In this document: piece by piece, positions 46,723 through 56,013 of the stretch
How the letters are laid out: the number at the start of each line of letters is the position of its first letter
Numbering within the stretch: the first letter of the stretch is position 1
Source: Mycolicibacterium moriokaense
Lineage (GTDB): Bacteria > Actinomycetota > Actinomycetes > Mycobacteriales > Mycobacteriaceae
Direction: 5' to 3'
Assembly: GCF_003347205.1 (NCBI RefSeq)
Contig: NZ_QQBJ01000021.1
Coordinates: 1 to 64,000 of the forward strand
DNA length: 64,000 bases
The notes under the pieces: generated by a model
Seen by the model: the letters and a program-made list of their open reading frames with translations, nothing else
The model's database searches: none
What the model was told of the DNA's origin: nothing
Position numbers and translations under genes: made by a program

Positions 46723-47472
46723 CGGCCGCGTCGGTGCGCCACGCGCGACGACCACCGGCATGGAGGTAGCGGTGTTGGTGCGCAAAATCGTGTGCACCAC
46801 CTCGATGAGGTCCTCCACCGGCATCAGCTGGCCCGGCATGCAGCCGCGCGAGATCCACTGCGGGTAGAACTCTCCGGTGAGCTCGGCGTCCCAGCCGACG
46901 CTGAACCCCGTCGCCGATTCGCCGTCCCCACCCGCGCACTCGCCGACGATCAGGTTGGTGAAACCGATGTCGGGATGCTCGGCGCGCCAGGCCTCGATCA
47001 GCCGTTCCAGCGCGGCCTTGCTGACCCCGTAGGCGGCCAGCCCGGGCCACGGTGGCCCGAACGTGCCCGCATCCGAGGACAGGTAGACCACCTTGCCCGT
47101 CGACTCCGTCAGGTACGGCATCGCCGCCGCTGTCGCGATGGCGGCACCGGTGACGTTGGTGGCGAACACCCGGCTCCAGGTGTCGGCGTCGGTGTCGACG
47201 AGCCGCATCACCGAACCGATCGCCGGTGTGTAGACGAGGTTGTCGATCCCGCCGAGGCCCTCCGCCGCGGCGCTGATCGCAGCGCGCACGGACGCCTCGT
47301 CAGTGACGTCGCATTCGACGGCGACCGCGTTCTGTCCGGCCTCCTTGGCCGCATTCTCGATCCGTTCCCGCCGACGCGCGAGCAGCGCCACCTGGTCGCC
47401 GCGCTCGGCCAGCCCGATACCAATACAGCGCCCGAGCCCGCTCGATGCGCCGATCACCACGGTTTTCGACAT
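46705..47472 (-). CDS. Short-chain dehydrogenase/reductase
   Basis: A 255-residue classical SDR. The cofactor loop GASSGLGRCIG is at about 8-18, the catalytic Ser is in VVYLSSDAG, and the YxxxK pair is in AAYGVSKAALE. ATG at 47470-47472. Substrate unknown. It lies 55 bp upstream of the uvrA 3' end, in the same direction. Confidence 0.9.
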   Translation of the reverse strand: MSKTVVIGASSGLGRCIGIGLAERGDQVALLARRRERIENAAKEAGQNAVAVECDVTDEASVRAAISAAAEGLGGIDNLVYTPAIGSVMRLVDTDADTWSRVFATNVTGAAIATAAAMPYLTESTGKVVYLSSDAGTFGPPWPGLAAYGVSKAALERLIEAWRAEHPDIGFTNLIVGECAGGDGESATGFSVGWDAELTGEFYPQWISRGCMPGQLMPVEDLIEVVHTILRTNTATSMPVVVARGAPTRPSPAGA

Positions 47473-47527
47473 GGTCTCCTCGCCCGTCGATGCCGGTAAT
47501 GGCATTCTCAGTTCAGGAGAACATACC

Positions 47528-50434
47528 TCACGCACTCACCTTGCGGCGACGCCGCGTCGGCGTCTTGGCGGGCACCGCGTCGAGCACCTCGGACAGGAAC
47601 TTGCCGGTGTAGCTCTCGGGCACCGCCGCCACATCCTCCGGCGATCCCTCCGCGACCACGGTGCCGCCGGCCGAGCCGCCCTCGGGGCCGAGATCGATGA
47701 TCCAGTCGGACGTCTTGATCACGTCCAGGTTGTGTTCGATGACGATGACCGTGTTGCCCTTGTCCACCAAGCCGTTGAGCACGTTGAGCAGTTTGCGAAT
47801 GTCTTCGAAGTGCAGACCGGTGGTCGGCTCGTCGAGGATGTAGACCGTGCGGCCGGTCGAGCGCTTCTGCAACTCGGCGGCCAGCTTGACTCGCTGCGCC
47901 TCGCCACCGGACAGCGTCGGCGCCGGCTGCCCGAGCCGTACATACCCCAGCCCGACATCGACCAGGGTCTTCAAATAGCGGTGGATCGAGCTGATCGGCG
48001 CGAAGAACTCGGCCGCAACCTCGATCGACATGTCCAGGACCTCGGAGATGGTCTTGCCCTTGTAGTGCACCTCGAGTGTTTCTCGGTTGTACCGGGCTCC
48101 GTTGCACACCTCGCAGGGGACATACACATCCGGGAGGAAGTTCATCTCGATCTTGATGGTGCCGTCGCCCGAGCACGCCTCGCAGCGCCCGCCTTTGACG
48201 TTGAACGAGAACCGGCCCGGCTGGTAGCCGCGCACCTTGGCTTCGGTGGTGGCCGCGAACAGCGAGCGGATCTTGTCGAACACGCCGGTGTAGGTCGCCG
48301 GGTTGGACCGCGGTGTGCGACCGATCGGCGACTGGTCCACCCGGACCAGCTTGTCGACATGGTCGAGGCCGTTGACCCGGGTGTGCCTGCCGGGCACGTT
48401 CCGGGCGCCGTTGAGCTTGTTGGCCAGTACCGAGGCGAGGATGTCGTTGACCAGGGTCGACTTTCCGGACCCGGACACTCCGGTCACCGACGTCAGCACG
48501 CCGAGCGGGAACGAGACGTCGATCTCGCGAAGGTTGTGCTCCCTGGCACCGACGACGGTGAGCTGGCGCTTGCGGTCGGTCGGCCGCCGGATCGCGGGAA
48601 CCTCGATGGATTCCTTCCCGGAAAGGTAAGCGCCGGTGAGCGATTCGCGGTTGCGCAGCAGTTCGCTGTACGGGCCGCTGTGCACGATCCGCCCGCCGTG
48701 CTCGCCGGCCAGCGGGCCGATGTCGACCACCCAGTCGGCGTGCGCGATGGTGTCGAGGTCGTGCTCGACGACGATCAGCGTGTTGCCCAGGTTCTTCAGC
48801 CGCAGCAGCGTCTCGATCAGCCGCCGGTTGTCACGCTGGTGCAGCCCGATCGACGGTTCGTCGAGCACGTAGAGCACCCCGACCAAACCCGAGCCGATCT
48901 GCGTGGCGAGCCGGATACGTTGCGCCTCACCGCCCGAGAGCGTCGCGGCGGCACGAGACAACGACAAGTACTCCAGACCGACGTCGAGCAGGAACCCCAG
49001 CCGCGACTGGATCTCCTTGAGCACCTGGCCGGCGATGGCCTGTTCGCGCGAGCCCAGGGTCAGCGAGTTCAGGAAATCCGACGCATCGGCGATGGACAAC
49101 TCCGCCACCTCGGCGATCGACCTGCGGCCGTGCTTGCCCCCCGCCTTGAGGCTGACAGCCAGGATCTCCGGCTTCAGCCGCGTGCCGTTGCACTCTGGGC
49201 ACGGCACGTCGCGCATGAAGCCCTCGTAGCGCTCCTTCATCTGCTCGGAGTCGGTCTGCTCCATGCGCCGCTGCAGGAAGGCCATCACGCCCTCGAAATC
49301 GGCGTAGTACGAACGGGTTCGGCCGTAGCGGTTCTTGTACCGCACGTGCACCTGCTGGTCGCAGCCCTCGAGAATCGCCTTGCGGGCCTTGGCAGGCAGC
49401 TTCTTCCATGGGGTGTCGACGTCGAAACCGATCTGATCGCCGAGCCCGGACAACATCCGGGTGAAGTACTCGGCCGTCTGCCCCATCGACCACGGCGCCA
49501 CCGCCCCCTCGGCCAGCGTCAACTCGGGGTCGGGCACGACGAGATCGGGGTCGACCTCTTTGCGGATACCCAGGCCGGTGCATTCCGGGCAGGCGCCGTA
49601 GGGCGAGTTGAACGAGAACGACCGCGGCTCGAGGTCGTCGACGGCCAGCGGGTGCCCGTTCGGACAGGCCAGCTTCTCCGAGAACCGCTGCTCCCGGTGC
49701 GGGTGGTCGTCCTCACGGTCGACGAACTCCAGCACCACGATGCCGTCGGCCAGGTTCAGCGCGGTCTCGACCGAATCGGTCAGCCGCTGCTTGGCGGACG
49801 ACTTCACTGTCAGCCGGTCGACGACCACCTCGATGTCGTGCTTCTCCTGCTTCTTCAGGGTAGGCGGTTCGGTGAGCGGATACACCACGCCGTCGACGCG
49901 AACCCGGCTGTAGCCCTGCGAATTCAGCTTGTCGAAGAGGTCGACGAACTCGCCCTTGCGGGTGCGCACCACGGGCGCCAACACCTGGAAACGCAGACCC
50001 TCGTCCATGGCGAGCACCTGGTCGACGATCTGTTGCGGCGTCTGCTTGGCGATGCGCTCGCCGCACACCGGGCAGTGCGGGGTGCCGGCCCGGGCGTACA
50101 GAAGCCGCAGATAGTCGTAGACCTCGGTGATGGTGCCGACCGTCGACCGCGGGTTGCGGTTGGTCGACTTCTGGTCGATCGACACCGCGGGCGACAGGCC
50201 CTCGATGAAATCGACGTCCGGTTTGTCCATCTGCCCCAGGAACTGCCGGGCATAGGCCGACAGCGACTCCACGTACCGCCGCTGGCCCTCCGCGAAGATC
50301 GTGTCGAACGCCAGCGACGACTTGCCCGAACCGGACAGGCCGGTGAAAACGATCAGCGCATCGCGGGGCAGGTCGAGGTCGATGCTTCGCAGGTTGTGCT
50401 CCCGCGCACCCTTGACTACCAGGCGGTCAGACAC
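47528..50434 (-). CDS. uvrA: Excinuclease ABC subunit A
   Basis: Damage-recognition ATPase of nucleotide excision repair. 968 residues with two ABC modules. Walker A loops are GLSGSGKSS (about 31-39) and [11 protein letters not shown] in the second half. Zinc-binding Cys clusters are [25 protein letters not shown] and CEACSGDG. Signatures [12 protein letters not shown] and [12 protein letters not shown] are present. The C-terminus is a basic tail ([11 protein letters not shown]). Equivalent to Rv1638 and divergent from the metallo-beta-lactamase-fold gene. Confidence 0.98.
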   Translation of the reverse strand: MSDRLVVKGAREHNLRSIDLDLPRDALIVFTGLSGSGKSSLAFDTIFAEGQRRYVESLSAYARQFLGQMDKPDVDFIEGLSPAVSIDQKSTNRNPRSTVGTITEVYDYLRLLYARAGTPHCPVCGERIAKQTPQQIVDQVLAMDEGLRFQVLAPVVRTRKGEFVDLFDKLNSQGYSRVRVDGVVYPLTEPPTLKKQEKHDIEVVVDRLTVKSSAKQRLTDSVETALNLADGIVVLEFVDREDDHPHREQRFSEKLACPNGHPLAVDDLEPRSFSFNSPYGACPECTGLGIRKEVDPDLVVPDPELTLAEGAVAPWSMGQTAEYFTRMLSGLGDQIGFDVDTPWKKLPAKARKAILEGCDQQVHVRYKNRYGRTRSYYADFEGVMAFLQRRMEQTDSEQMKERYEGFMRDVPCPECNGTRLKPEILAVSLKAGGKHGRRSIAEVAELSIADASDFLNSLTLGSREQAIAGQVLKEIQSRLGFLLDVGLEYLSLSRAAATLSGGEAQRIRLATQIGSGLVGVLYVLDEPSIGLHQRDNRRLIETLLRLKNLGNTLIVVEHDLDTIAHADWVVDIGPLAGEHGGRIVHSGPYSELLRNRESLTGAYLSGKESIEVPAIRRPTDRKRQLTVVGAREHNLREIDVSFPLGVLTSVTGVSGSGKSTLVNDILASVLANKLNGARNVPGRHTRVNGLDHVDKLVRVDQSPIGRTPRSNPATYTGVFDKIRSLFAATTEAKVRGYQPGRFSFNVKGGRCEACSGDGTIKIEMNFLPDVYVPCEVCNGARYNRETLEVHYKGKTISEVLDMSIEVAAEFFAPISSIHRYLKTLVDVGLGYVRLGQPAPTLSGGEAQRVKLAAELQKRSTGRTVYILDEPTTGLHFEDIRKLLNVLNGLVDKGNTVIVIEHNLDVIKTSDWIIDLGPEGGSAGGTVVAEGSPEDVAAVPESYTGKFLSEVLDAVPAKTPTRRRRKVSA

Positions 50435-50509
50435 CCGTTAAACCTCCCGAAGACATAGTTGGTGCCCATGCTATGTGTCCGCACCGACAAGGCCGATACC
50501 GTGAGCACC

Positions 50510-51190
50510 ATGACAGTCGTCGACGACAACTACACCGGCCATGTTGAGCCTCGGACCGCTGCGCGTCGCAACCTCCCGGGTGCGTCGATCATCAAGGTTT
50601 CGGTGGGCCAGATGGATAACAACTCCTACCTGATCACGTGTTCCCAAACGGGTGAATCGCTACTCATCGACGCGGCCAACGACGCGGAGATCCTGCTCGA
50701 GCTGATCGAGCGGTACGCGCCGAAGCTGGCGCTGATCGTCACCAGCCATCAACACATGGACCACATCCAGGCGTTGGCCGAGGTGGCCAAGGCCACCGGG
50801 GCGCCGACCGCCGCCCATCGACTCGACGCCGACCCTCTGCCGGTCAAGCCCGACCGATTCCTGGCCGATGGAGACACGATCAAGGTCGGTGACCTGACCT
50901 TCGACGTGATCCACCTGCAGGGCCACACGCCCGGATCGGTCGCGCTGGCCCTGGCCGGGGCCGACCCCGAAACCGGAGCGACGCAGCTCTTCACCGGTGA
51001 CTGCCTGTTCCCCGGTGGTCCTGGACGTACAACACAGGCGAAAGATTTCGACTCGCTGATGAGCGGCCTTGAAACCAAGGTCTTTGACCGCTTTGACGAC
51101 TCCACCGTCGTCTACCCCGGCCACGGCGACGACACCACGCTCGGCGCCGAACGGCCCCACCTTGCTGAGTGGCGCGAACGCGGCTGGTAG
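50510..51190 (+). CDS. Metallo-beta-lactamase-fold hydrolase, hybrid gene with element-supplied 3' end (Rv1637c-like)
   Basis: A 226-residue glyoxalase-II-like hydrolase with the metal site TSHQHMDH, a third ligand in HLQGHTPGS, the bridging Asp in TGDCLFPGG and the last His ligand in YPGHGDDTTLGAE. The first 166 codons are host sequence. From codon 167 (51008) the 61-codon 3' end comes from the integrated element, and an equivalent, diverged host 3' end is at 61664-61846. All metal ligands are retained, so the hybrid should be functional. ATG at 50510 is chosen. Divergent from uvrA. Confidence 0.9.
   Translation: MTVVDDNYTGHVEPRTAARRNLPGASIIKVSVGQMDNNSYLITCSQTGESLLIDAANDAEILLELIERYAPKLALIVTSHQHMDHIQALAEVAKATGAPTAAHRLDADPLPVKPDRFLADGDTIKVGDLTFDVIHLQGHTPGSVALALAGADPETGATQLFTGDCLFPGGPGRTTQAKDFDSLMSGLETKVFDRFDDSTVVYPGHGDDTTLGAERPHLAEWRERGW
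51008..51016. other. Left attachment site (attL) of the integrated element
   Basis: Aligning the two 3' ends of the hydrolase gene codon by codon, the left reads TTC CCC GGT and the right TTT CCC GGC. Host-like sequence lies 5' of the left copy and 3' of the right copy. The shared crossover core is therefore CCCGG (51011-51015), inside the codons for FPGG. Confidence 0.7.
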
Positions 51191-51210
51191 CCCGTCGAGC
51201 GGTGCCCGAA

Positions 51211-51268
51211 ATATGTCCGCGCCGCGACATATGCCCAAATTCCGGCATTTGCGCTGTTCACGACATAT
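51211..51268. repeat. Three GACATAT-type sites in the element's left end
   Basis: ATATGTC (51211-51217) and GACATAT (51226-51232) form an inverted pair with an 8-base spacer. A third GACATAT lies at 51262-51268 within CATATG symmetry. They sit between attL and the first element gene and could be repressor or recombination-factor sites. Confidence 0.55.
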
Positions 51269-51325
51269 GTACGACTTTCCTTGCAGCCCTTGGCAATTCG
51301 CCTTCGATACGGTTATCTTCACCGC

Positions 51326-51670
51326 ATGACTACCGCTATCGGCGTCCCGCCCGCCGACCCTGAATCCGCCGCGCTCGAGCTACTCGTCGACGCCGCCGAG
51401 ACCGCGACCGGCAGCGCCGCTTTCCGCGCCATCCTGCAAGACCTCGCCGGACTACTCCACGCCGAAGGCGCCCTCGCTGGGCTCGCATGGGAAGACGCTC
51501 GACTGGTCGCCGCCGCGGTGTCGTTCGACGCCTGTACCGCTGCGGATCCGGTCGGATCGCTGCGCCGTCGCGCCGCCGCGATGCGTACCGGCCGCGGCCC
51601 GCGCTGCGTCGACTCTGCCGGTATCGCCCAGGCGATCGACGTCGCCGCAACCGTACTGGACACGATGTGA
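51326..51670 (+). CDS. Small unknown protein, first gene of the element
   Basis: A 114-residue helical protein from ATG 51326. The sequence LELLVDAAETATGSAAFRAI, GPRCVDSAGIAQAIDVAA contains no domain I recognise. A possible promoter is just upstream: TTGGCA (51290-51295), then 17 bases, then TTATCT (51313-51318). Only this gene, the 301-residue gene and tcmP run rightward in the element. Confidence 0.6.
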   Translation: MTTAIGVPPADPESAALELLVDAAETATGSAAFRAILQDLAGLLHAEGALAGLAWEDARLVAAAVSFDACTAADPVGSLRRRAAAMRTGRGPRCVDSAGIAQAIDVAATVLDTM

Positions 51671-51772
51671 CCGGACCCGCTCCGCGACCGCTCACGCCAG
51701 TCGGGCGGCCCAGGGTTGACCCCAAATCGCCCTAGTTGACAATTGCCCGATGGAAACGAGGACGGGGTAGCG

Positions 51773-52678
51773 ATGGACGAGTACGAGTACGAATGGGGCG
51801 ATGCCAAGGTGACCTACCCGGACTGGGTGGGCACAGCACAGCTCGATCAGAAGCTGACCGGGCCGGTGGACATCTATGACCTCACGGGAGTTGACCGAGA
51901 CGAGTGGCTGATCATCGGCCTAGATTTCGGCGGCGGCGAATCTGGGATGCACAACCCTCATGTGATCGCCGTGCGGAATTCTGAACTGGCCGACCAGCGG
52001 ATCTACGAGAAGCCAAATATACGAGCTGCCGATATTCAGATCCACGACGTGGAGCCGTTCGAGCTGCTCCAACAGATTACGCATCTGCTGGACATGCGTT
52101 TTCGCACACGCTCGGTGCGCGATTCCACTATTACGATCACCGAGCTTCTGGACGTGCCGCCCCAGGACGAGCCTGACGACGCAGGTCGTCCTGACGAGTC
52201 CGAGGGCGCAGCACTCAACGAGTTAGCCCCGGCGGAGCCAGAACCGGTGGATGCCCTGACGCTGGCCGCCCGGGTGATGACGCAAGCTGACAAGCTACAA
52301 CCGAAAGCTTTTGAGCGCGGCTACAACATCTCGTTCAACGTGTCGGGAGAGCTTGGAGGTGTCGAAGAGCCAATAGCCGAATATGTCGTGTGGCGTATTG
52401 ATCAACGCCCTGACAACAACAACGGCCGGTCGTTCTCTTCGCCGCAGGCTGTTCAGGCCTATCTCACTGAGCTTGCCGGACTGCCTCGTTATCGTCTTGA
52501 CTTGCTCGATCCACAGGTGCGCGAGGAAACCGACGGCGAGCAGCCTTTCTCGGTCATCACTGACACGCTGACCGGCAACGAATTTTTCGTTCGCATCATG
52601 GATATCGAAGCGAGCACCGAGCTGTTCATGCATGCCGAAGAGCCGCCCGGCGGCAGTTGGGTCGTCGACGACCTGTAG
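51773..52678 (+). CDS. Unknown 301-residue element protein
   Basis: From ATG at 51773 the protein starts with acidic/aromatic MDEYEYEWGDAKV and is acidic overall. The N-terminal ~115 residues contain strands (EWLIIGLDFGGG, DSTITITELL). A Pro/Glu-rich linker (about 128-160) leads to a second alpha/beta part. I recognise no family. Base composition is less GC-rich than in the host genes. It could be cargo of the element (defence, regulation or immunity). Confidence 0.7.
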   Translation: MDEYEYEWGDAKVTYPDWVGTAQLDQKLTGPVDIYDLTGVDRDEWLIIGLDFGGGESGMHNPHVIAVRNSELADQRIYEKPNIRAADIQIHDVEPFELLQQITHLLDMRFRTRSVRDSTITITELLDVPPQDEPDDAGRPDESEGAALNELAPAEPEPVDALTLAARVMTQADKLQPKAFERGYNISFNVSGELGGVEEPIAEYVVWRIDQRPDNNNGRSFSSPQAVQAYLTELAGLPRYRLDLLDPQVREETDGEQPFSVITDTLTGNEFFVRIMDIEASTELFMHAEEPPGGSWVVDDL

Positions 52679-52703
52679 CCATTCGAGTGTTTCGGTTCTG
52701 GCG

Positions 52704-53111
52704 TCAGAGCGCGGGCCGCTCGACGTCCGCGGCCTTCTCGGCGTCCATATGCTCTCGGAGGCGAACCAGTGCCGACTTAACTTTCGCTTGGTCGATCGCG
52801 AAGGCGACGGCGTCGAACTGGTCGTCGTTGAAGTTCCGTCCCTCGACGAAGGCTTCAAGGTCGTAGTGGGAATCCCACCGGGTGCCGAGCATCTGGCGCC
52901 ACGCTTCGCCGACCGTATGCGGATGAACCTTTCCGCGCGCGAACTCTCGGAGAACGACAGCTTGATGGCGTAGGTCGCCGACGATGTTGATGCAGGCGCC
53001 GCAGGCGGGCGTCTTGTCGCTGAGCGGCGTCGTCGGGGATGGTTGCGCGGCGCGGTCGCACAGCGAGCGACCGTCGGGCATCCAGATATGCACCACTTTG
53101 GTGGGCGGCAT
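52704..53111 (-). CDS. Small Cys-containing unknown protein
   Basis: A 135-residue protein from ATG at 53109-53111. RSLCDRA and TPACGACINI could form a zinc site. The C-terminal half is helical (DDQFDAVAFAIDQAKVKSALV). Convergent with the 301-residue gene (25-bp gap) and divergent from tcmP across a 164-bp gap. No family recognised. Confidence 0.6.
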   Translation of the reverse strand: MPPTKVVHIWMPDGRSLCDRAAQPSPTTPLSDKTPACGACINIVGDLRHQAVVLREFARGKVHPHTVGEAWRQMLGTRWDSHYDLEAFVEGRNFNDDQFDAVAFAIDQAKVKSALVRLREHMDAEKAADVERPAL

Positions 53112-53275
53112 GGATCAACTCTAGGCGGCGGGTCGGCAAACGCGTCGCGGCTGCGCGGTTTTGTCCCGTCGTGGTCTTACAGTCGAGAGATACGCGGTAC
53201 TGGATTGCCGACGACGACAGCCATCGCGACGAATTTTCGGCGGCGGCGATACCGAACGGGCCCAAGGGAGCACGC

Positions 53276-54445
53276 ATGGCGACGGGAGCCAACGCACAGT
53301 ATTGGAAGGACGCGCGCCTGCCCGGAGTGCTGAAACACAGCCTTCTCAACCGCTACCTGCCTGTGTTCCTCATCCGTACCTCGTCACGCGCTCGCCGCGC
53401 AGCGTATTTCGACGGCTTCGCAGGCCGGGGAATCTACGAAAACGGGAAGCCCGGACCGCCTAAACAAATGCTCGAATTCGCTGTCGGTCAGCAGTACGGG
53501 TACAGAAAGGTCCCGCTGTCCCTGTTCTTCTGCGAACGAGACCCTGAGTCGTTCGAGATTCTCGACCAATTGTGCGAGCACTACCGATCCAAGGGCATCG
53601 ACGTGCGCACTCGGCGCGACGACGCCACCGCTTACCTCCGAGGTAGCCTGCCAGCGTTCAGCCAGATACCCGCGTTTCTCTTCCTGGACCCCTGCGGCGT
53701 CGGCATACCCTTCGAAGATCTGGTTGCCGCGTTGAATCGCGGTGGCGAGAAGGCTTGGCCGCCAACAGAAGTCATGATCAATTTCAGTCTTGAGGCGTTA
53801 CGTCGAATAGGCGGCGTCGTCACCTCGCCGAAGCCGATCGAGGCAACTATGAAAACCCTCGACACCAGCCTAGGAGGCGATTGGTGGCGGGCCTATTTCC
53901 AGGACATGCCCCCGGCCAAGGCCGTCGACGCCGTGGTCGAGGAGTTCGGTCGCAGGCTTGAAAAAGCAACAGGCATGACGCTGATTGCGATTCCGGTTCA
54001 TCGCGCACCGACACACAAGCCGATCTACTACCTCATATTCGGCACGCGTCACCCTGCTGGCGTCTGGAACTTTGCGCACTGCGCCGCCAAGGCCACTGAG
54101 GACTGGTGGGCAGAAGTCCGGGCGAAGCAGGAGCAGGTCGAGGGCCCGTCGCTGTTCGATGTGACGCCACAAATCAGCGAAGTCGAATCAAATGCAGTCC
54201 CAATCATCGCGGCGCAGATTCAATCTCTGACGAGGACGCACGGTGAGATTCGCCTCGGTGATTTTCCCGGAGAGGTCTTCGGCACGTTCCTTGGCCGTGT
54301 GCGGGATAAGACGGCCCGCGCGGCAGTGAAACACCTGCATAAGGCTGGTCTGACGCCGAGCACCGGGGTCGGCGGCAAACCGGAGGATTTGAGAGTGGCG
54401 CCTGCTCAGGACGCCAACGAGGACGGCATTTCGTCCCACAGTTGA
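53276..54445 (+). CDS. tcmP: Three-Cys-motif partner protein TcmP (methyltransferase-like)
   Basis: A 389-residue protein of the TcmP family, found in mobile elements next to DUF5131 three-Cys proteins. The N-terminal half has an apparent Rossmann methyltransferase core: motif I AYFDGFAGRGIY (43-54), an acidic strand end FFCERDP (84-90), and DPCGVG (138-143) at a motif IV position. The C-terminal part is helical with a winged-helix-like region. Its biochemical activity is not established. ATG 53276 follows AAGGGAG. Its 3' end overlaps the convergent DUF5131 gene by 40 bp. Confidence 0.85.
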   Translation: MATGANAQYWKDARLPGVLKHSLLNRYLPVFLIRTSSRARRAAYFDGFAGRGIYENGKPGPPKQMLEFAVGQQYGYRKVPLSLFFCERDPESFEILDQLCEHYRSKGIDVRTRRDDATAYLRGSLPAFSQIPAFLFLDPCGVGIPFEDLVAALNRGGEKAWPPTEVMINFSLEALRRIGGVVTSPKPIEATMKTLDTSLGGDWWRAYFQDMPPAKAVDAVVEEFGRRLEKATGMTLIAIPVHRAPTHKPIYYLIFGTRHPAGVWNFAHCAAKATEDWWAEVRAKQEQVEGPSLFDVTPQISEVESNAVPIIAAQIQSLTRTHGEIRLGDFPGEVFGTFLGRVRDKTARAAVKHLHKAGLTPSTGVGGKPEDLRVAPAQDANEDGISSHS

Positions 54446-55152
54446 CCGTCGAGTTCGCGCCCTTCAGCCTTCGGTGTCCGGCCACCCCACTGTTTGAAGA
54501 AGAACGCGACACCGGCGTCCTGGCACGCGTCGCGGATCCCGCGTACCCATTCCCCGTCGACGGGACGATGCTTCGGGCCGGACTCGCCTCCGGCGATGAC
54601 CCAGTGAATGCCGTCGAGGTTGAGCCCGTCGAGCGGTCCGATCAGCGGCTCACACGACAGGAAGCGGACGGCCGCGGGCACGTCGCGCAAATGGTCGATG
54701 CGTGGCAACGCGTCGGCGTTCTCGACGGAGACGCCCATCCAGAGATTGCTTGGCCAGTCCAGACTTTCGCCCAGTCGTCGCAGTCGCAGGCTGCGTTTGG
54801 TGAGCACCTGATAGGTGTGCTGCGGGGTGTCGCGGCAGACGTCGAACACGTCGCGGATGAAGCTGACCGGCACGCGCGCGTGAAACAGATCAGACATTGA
54901 GTTGACGAACACGGTCCGCGGTTGGCGCCAGCGGCGCGGCTCGTCGAGTGCCTGAGGGTGGATCGTGACGCCGAATCCTGGTCCTGATGTGCGCGGGTCG
55001 CCGTCGTTCTGATACTTCTCAGATCCCATGGCCTTCAACCGTTTTGCCAACGTCATGGCGTAACAGTGATCGCACCCCGCGGAGACGCGATCGCAGCCGG
55101 TGACGGGATTCCAAGTCGCTTCGGTCCATTCGATCGTCGAGCGGTCAGCCAT
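54406..55152 (-). CDS. DUF5131 (phage Gp37/Gp68 family) three-Cys protein
   Basis: A 248-residue protein. The N-terminal WNPVTGCDRVSAGCDHCYA contains Cys20, Cys27 and Cys30 in the C-x6-C-x2-C arrangement that gives the three-Cys name. The remainder (VFVNSMSDLFHARVPVSFI, QVLTKRSLRL, WVIAGGESGPKHRPVD, FFFKQWGG) is characteristic of the Gp37/Gp68 family and suggests a TIM-barrel, radical-SAM-like fold. The partner of TcmP. The reaction is unknown. Confidence 0.88.
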   Translation of the reverse strand: MADRSTIEWTEATWNPVTGCDRVSAGCDHCYAMTLAKRLKAMGSEKYQNDGDPRTSGPGFGVTIHPQALDEPRRWRQPRTVFVNSMSDLFHARVPVSFIRDVFDVCRDTPQHTYQVLTKRSLRLRRLGESLDWPSNLWMGVSVENADALPRIDHLRDVPAAVRFLSCEPLIGPLDGLNLDGIHWVIAGGESGPKHRPVDGEWVRGIRDACQDAGVAFFFKQWGGRTPKAEGRELDGQLWDEMPSSLAS

Positions 55153-55283
55153 GCACTACCTCCACGAGTTCGTCGCGTTCACCATCGCTACCCGCTGCGA
55201 TTTGACGGTCGCCGCAACGCTATTCGATTGCACGTTATCGGCGGGGTCCGACACCCGGCCACGGCGAGAGCACCGGCACCTGA

Positions 55284-55493
55284 TCATTTCGACGAGTGTT
55301 CCACTGCGGCCCGTGCGGCGAGGTACTTCCGCATAGCCGATCCTGTGTTGATTCGGACGGACAGCATTCGGCAGTAGCCGCGCATCCACAGCTTCGCCAG
55401 GACCAGCGACCGGCCAGCATACGGGTTGCGGTCGCCGGGATCGGCGAGACAGCCCTCGTATAGCGCGAACATGCACTCAGCGCGCTTCGTCAC
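55284..55493 (-). CDS. Small unknown element protein
   Basis: A 69-residue frame from GTG at 55491-55493, basic and Ala-rich (MTKRAECMFALYEGCLADPG, then LAKLWMRGYCRML). Composition looks protein-like, but there is no recognised family and no clear ribosome site. It is placed between the DUF5131 gene and the 73-residue gene on the same strand. Confidence 0.45.
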   Translation of the reverse strand: MTKRAECMFALYEGCLADPGDRNPYAGRSLVLAKLWMRGYCRMLSVRINTGSAMRKYLAARAAVEHSSK

Positions 55494-55550
55494 CCGCTCA
55501 GCGTGCAGCCGAGCGCGCTGGATCCGCGAAGAACACGCCGTGGCCGGGCC

Positions 55551-55772
55551 CTACAGCTTCATGCGCTCTTGGGCGTCGGGGTCCGGCGCTGCCGTCAGTC
55601 GCGCGATTTCGTCGTCGCCCGTCACGTTGCCAGCGTCGTCGACCTCCACTCCGAGATTGTCGGCGGCGGATTTGATAGCGGCCTGGGCGCTGTCGGCATA
55701 GTGCAGCACGGTGGTGGGATCCTCGCCGTTCTTCCGGTGGACGGTCACGGCCCACTTGGTGTTGTCAGTCAT
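55551..55772 (-). CDS. Small unknown element protein
   Basis: A 73-residue protein from ATG at 55770-55772 (MTDNTKWAVTVHRKNGEDP). Strand-turn-helix pattern: TVLHYADSAQAAIKSAADNL, then an acidic tail. Similar small proteins are frequent in mycobacteriophage genomes. Function unknown. Confidence 0.6.
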   Translation of the reverse strand: MTDNTKWAVTVHRKNGEDPTTVLHYADSAQAAIKSAADNLGVEVDDAGNVTGDDEIARLTAAPDPDAQERMKL

Positions 55773-56013
55773 GAATTCAGCCTGCCAGCCAGCAGCGGTT
55801 TCGGCGTGTTTTTTTGTGGGGGAACCAGGGGGGCGGTGCCTATGCCACGGGCGGCGGCGTGGGGGCGGGGTGGGGAGCACCCCGCCTGGGTGTGCTGTCG
55901 CTGCTGTCACGTCCTGGTCCTCGTCGTCGTTTTTTCTTGGGCCTCGCGGCGGCGCTGCCGGTCGAGCGGGATCTCGATGGCGCGCCAGCCGCGGGGCTGC
56001 ATGTGGCCGCGCG
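55773..56013. other. 241-bp stretch without an established gene; G-rich, quadruplex-prone
   Basis: Contains G runs at 55818-55835 and GGG at 55849-55851 followed by GGGGGCGGGGTGGGG at 55861-55875, a potential G-quadruplex on the + strand. A 31-codon minus-strand frame (ATG 56000-56002 to TGA 55907-55909) lies here but is too weak to call. It is between the end of the long leftward gene chain and the 73-residue gene. Confidence 0.6.

Noticed and set aside
47240-50458. 1072-codon plus-strand frame
   Set aside because: It is antisense to uvrA, with Arg/His/Gln-rich composition and no domain. High GC makes such long shadow frames common.
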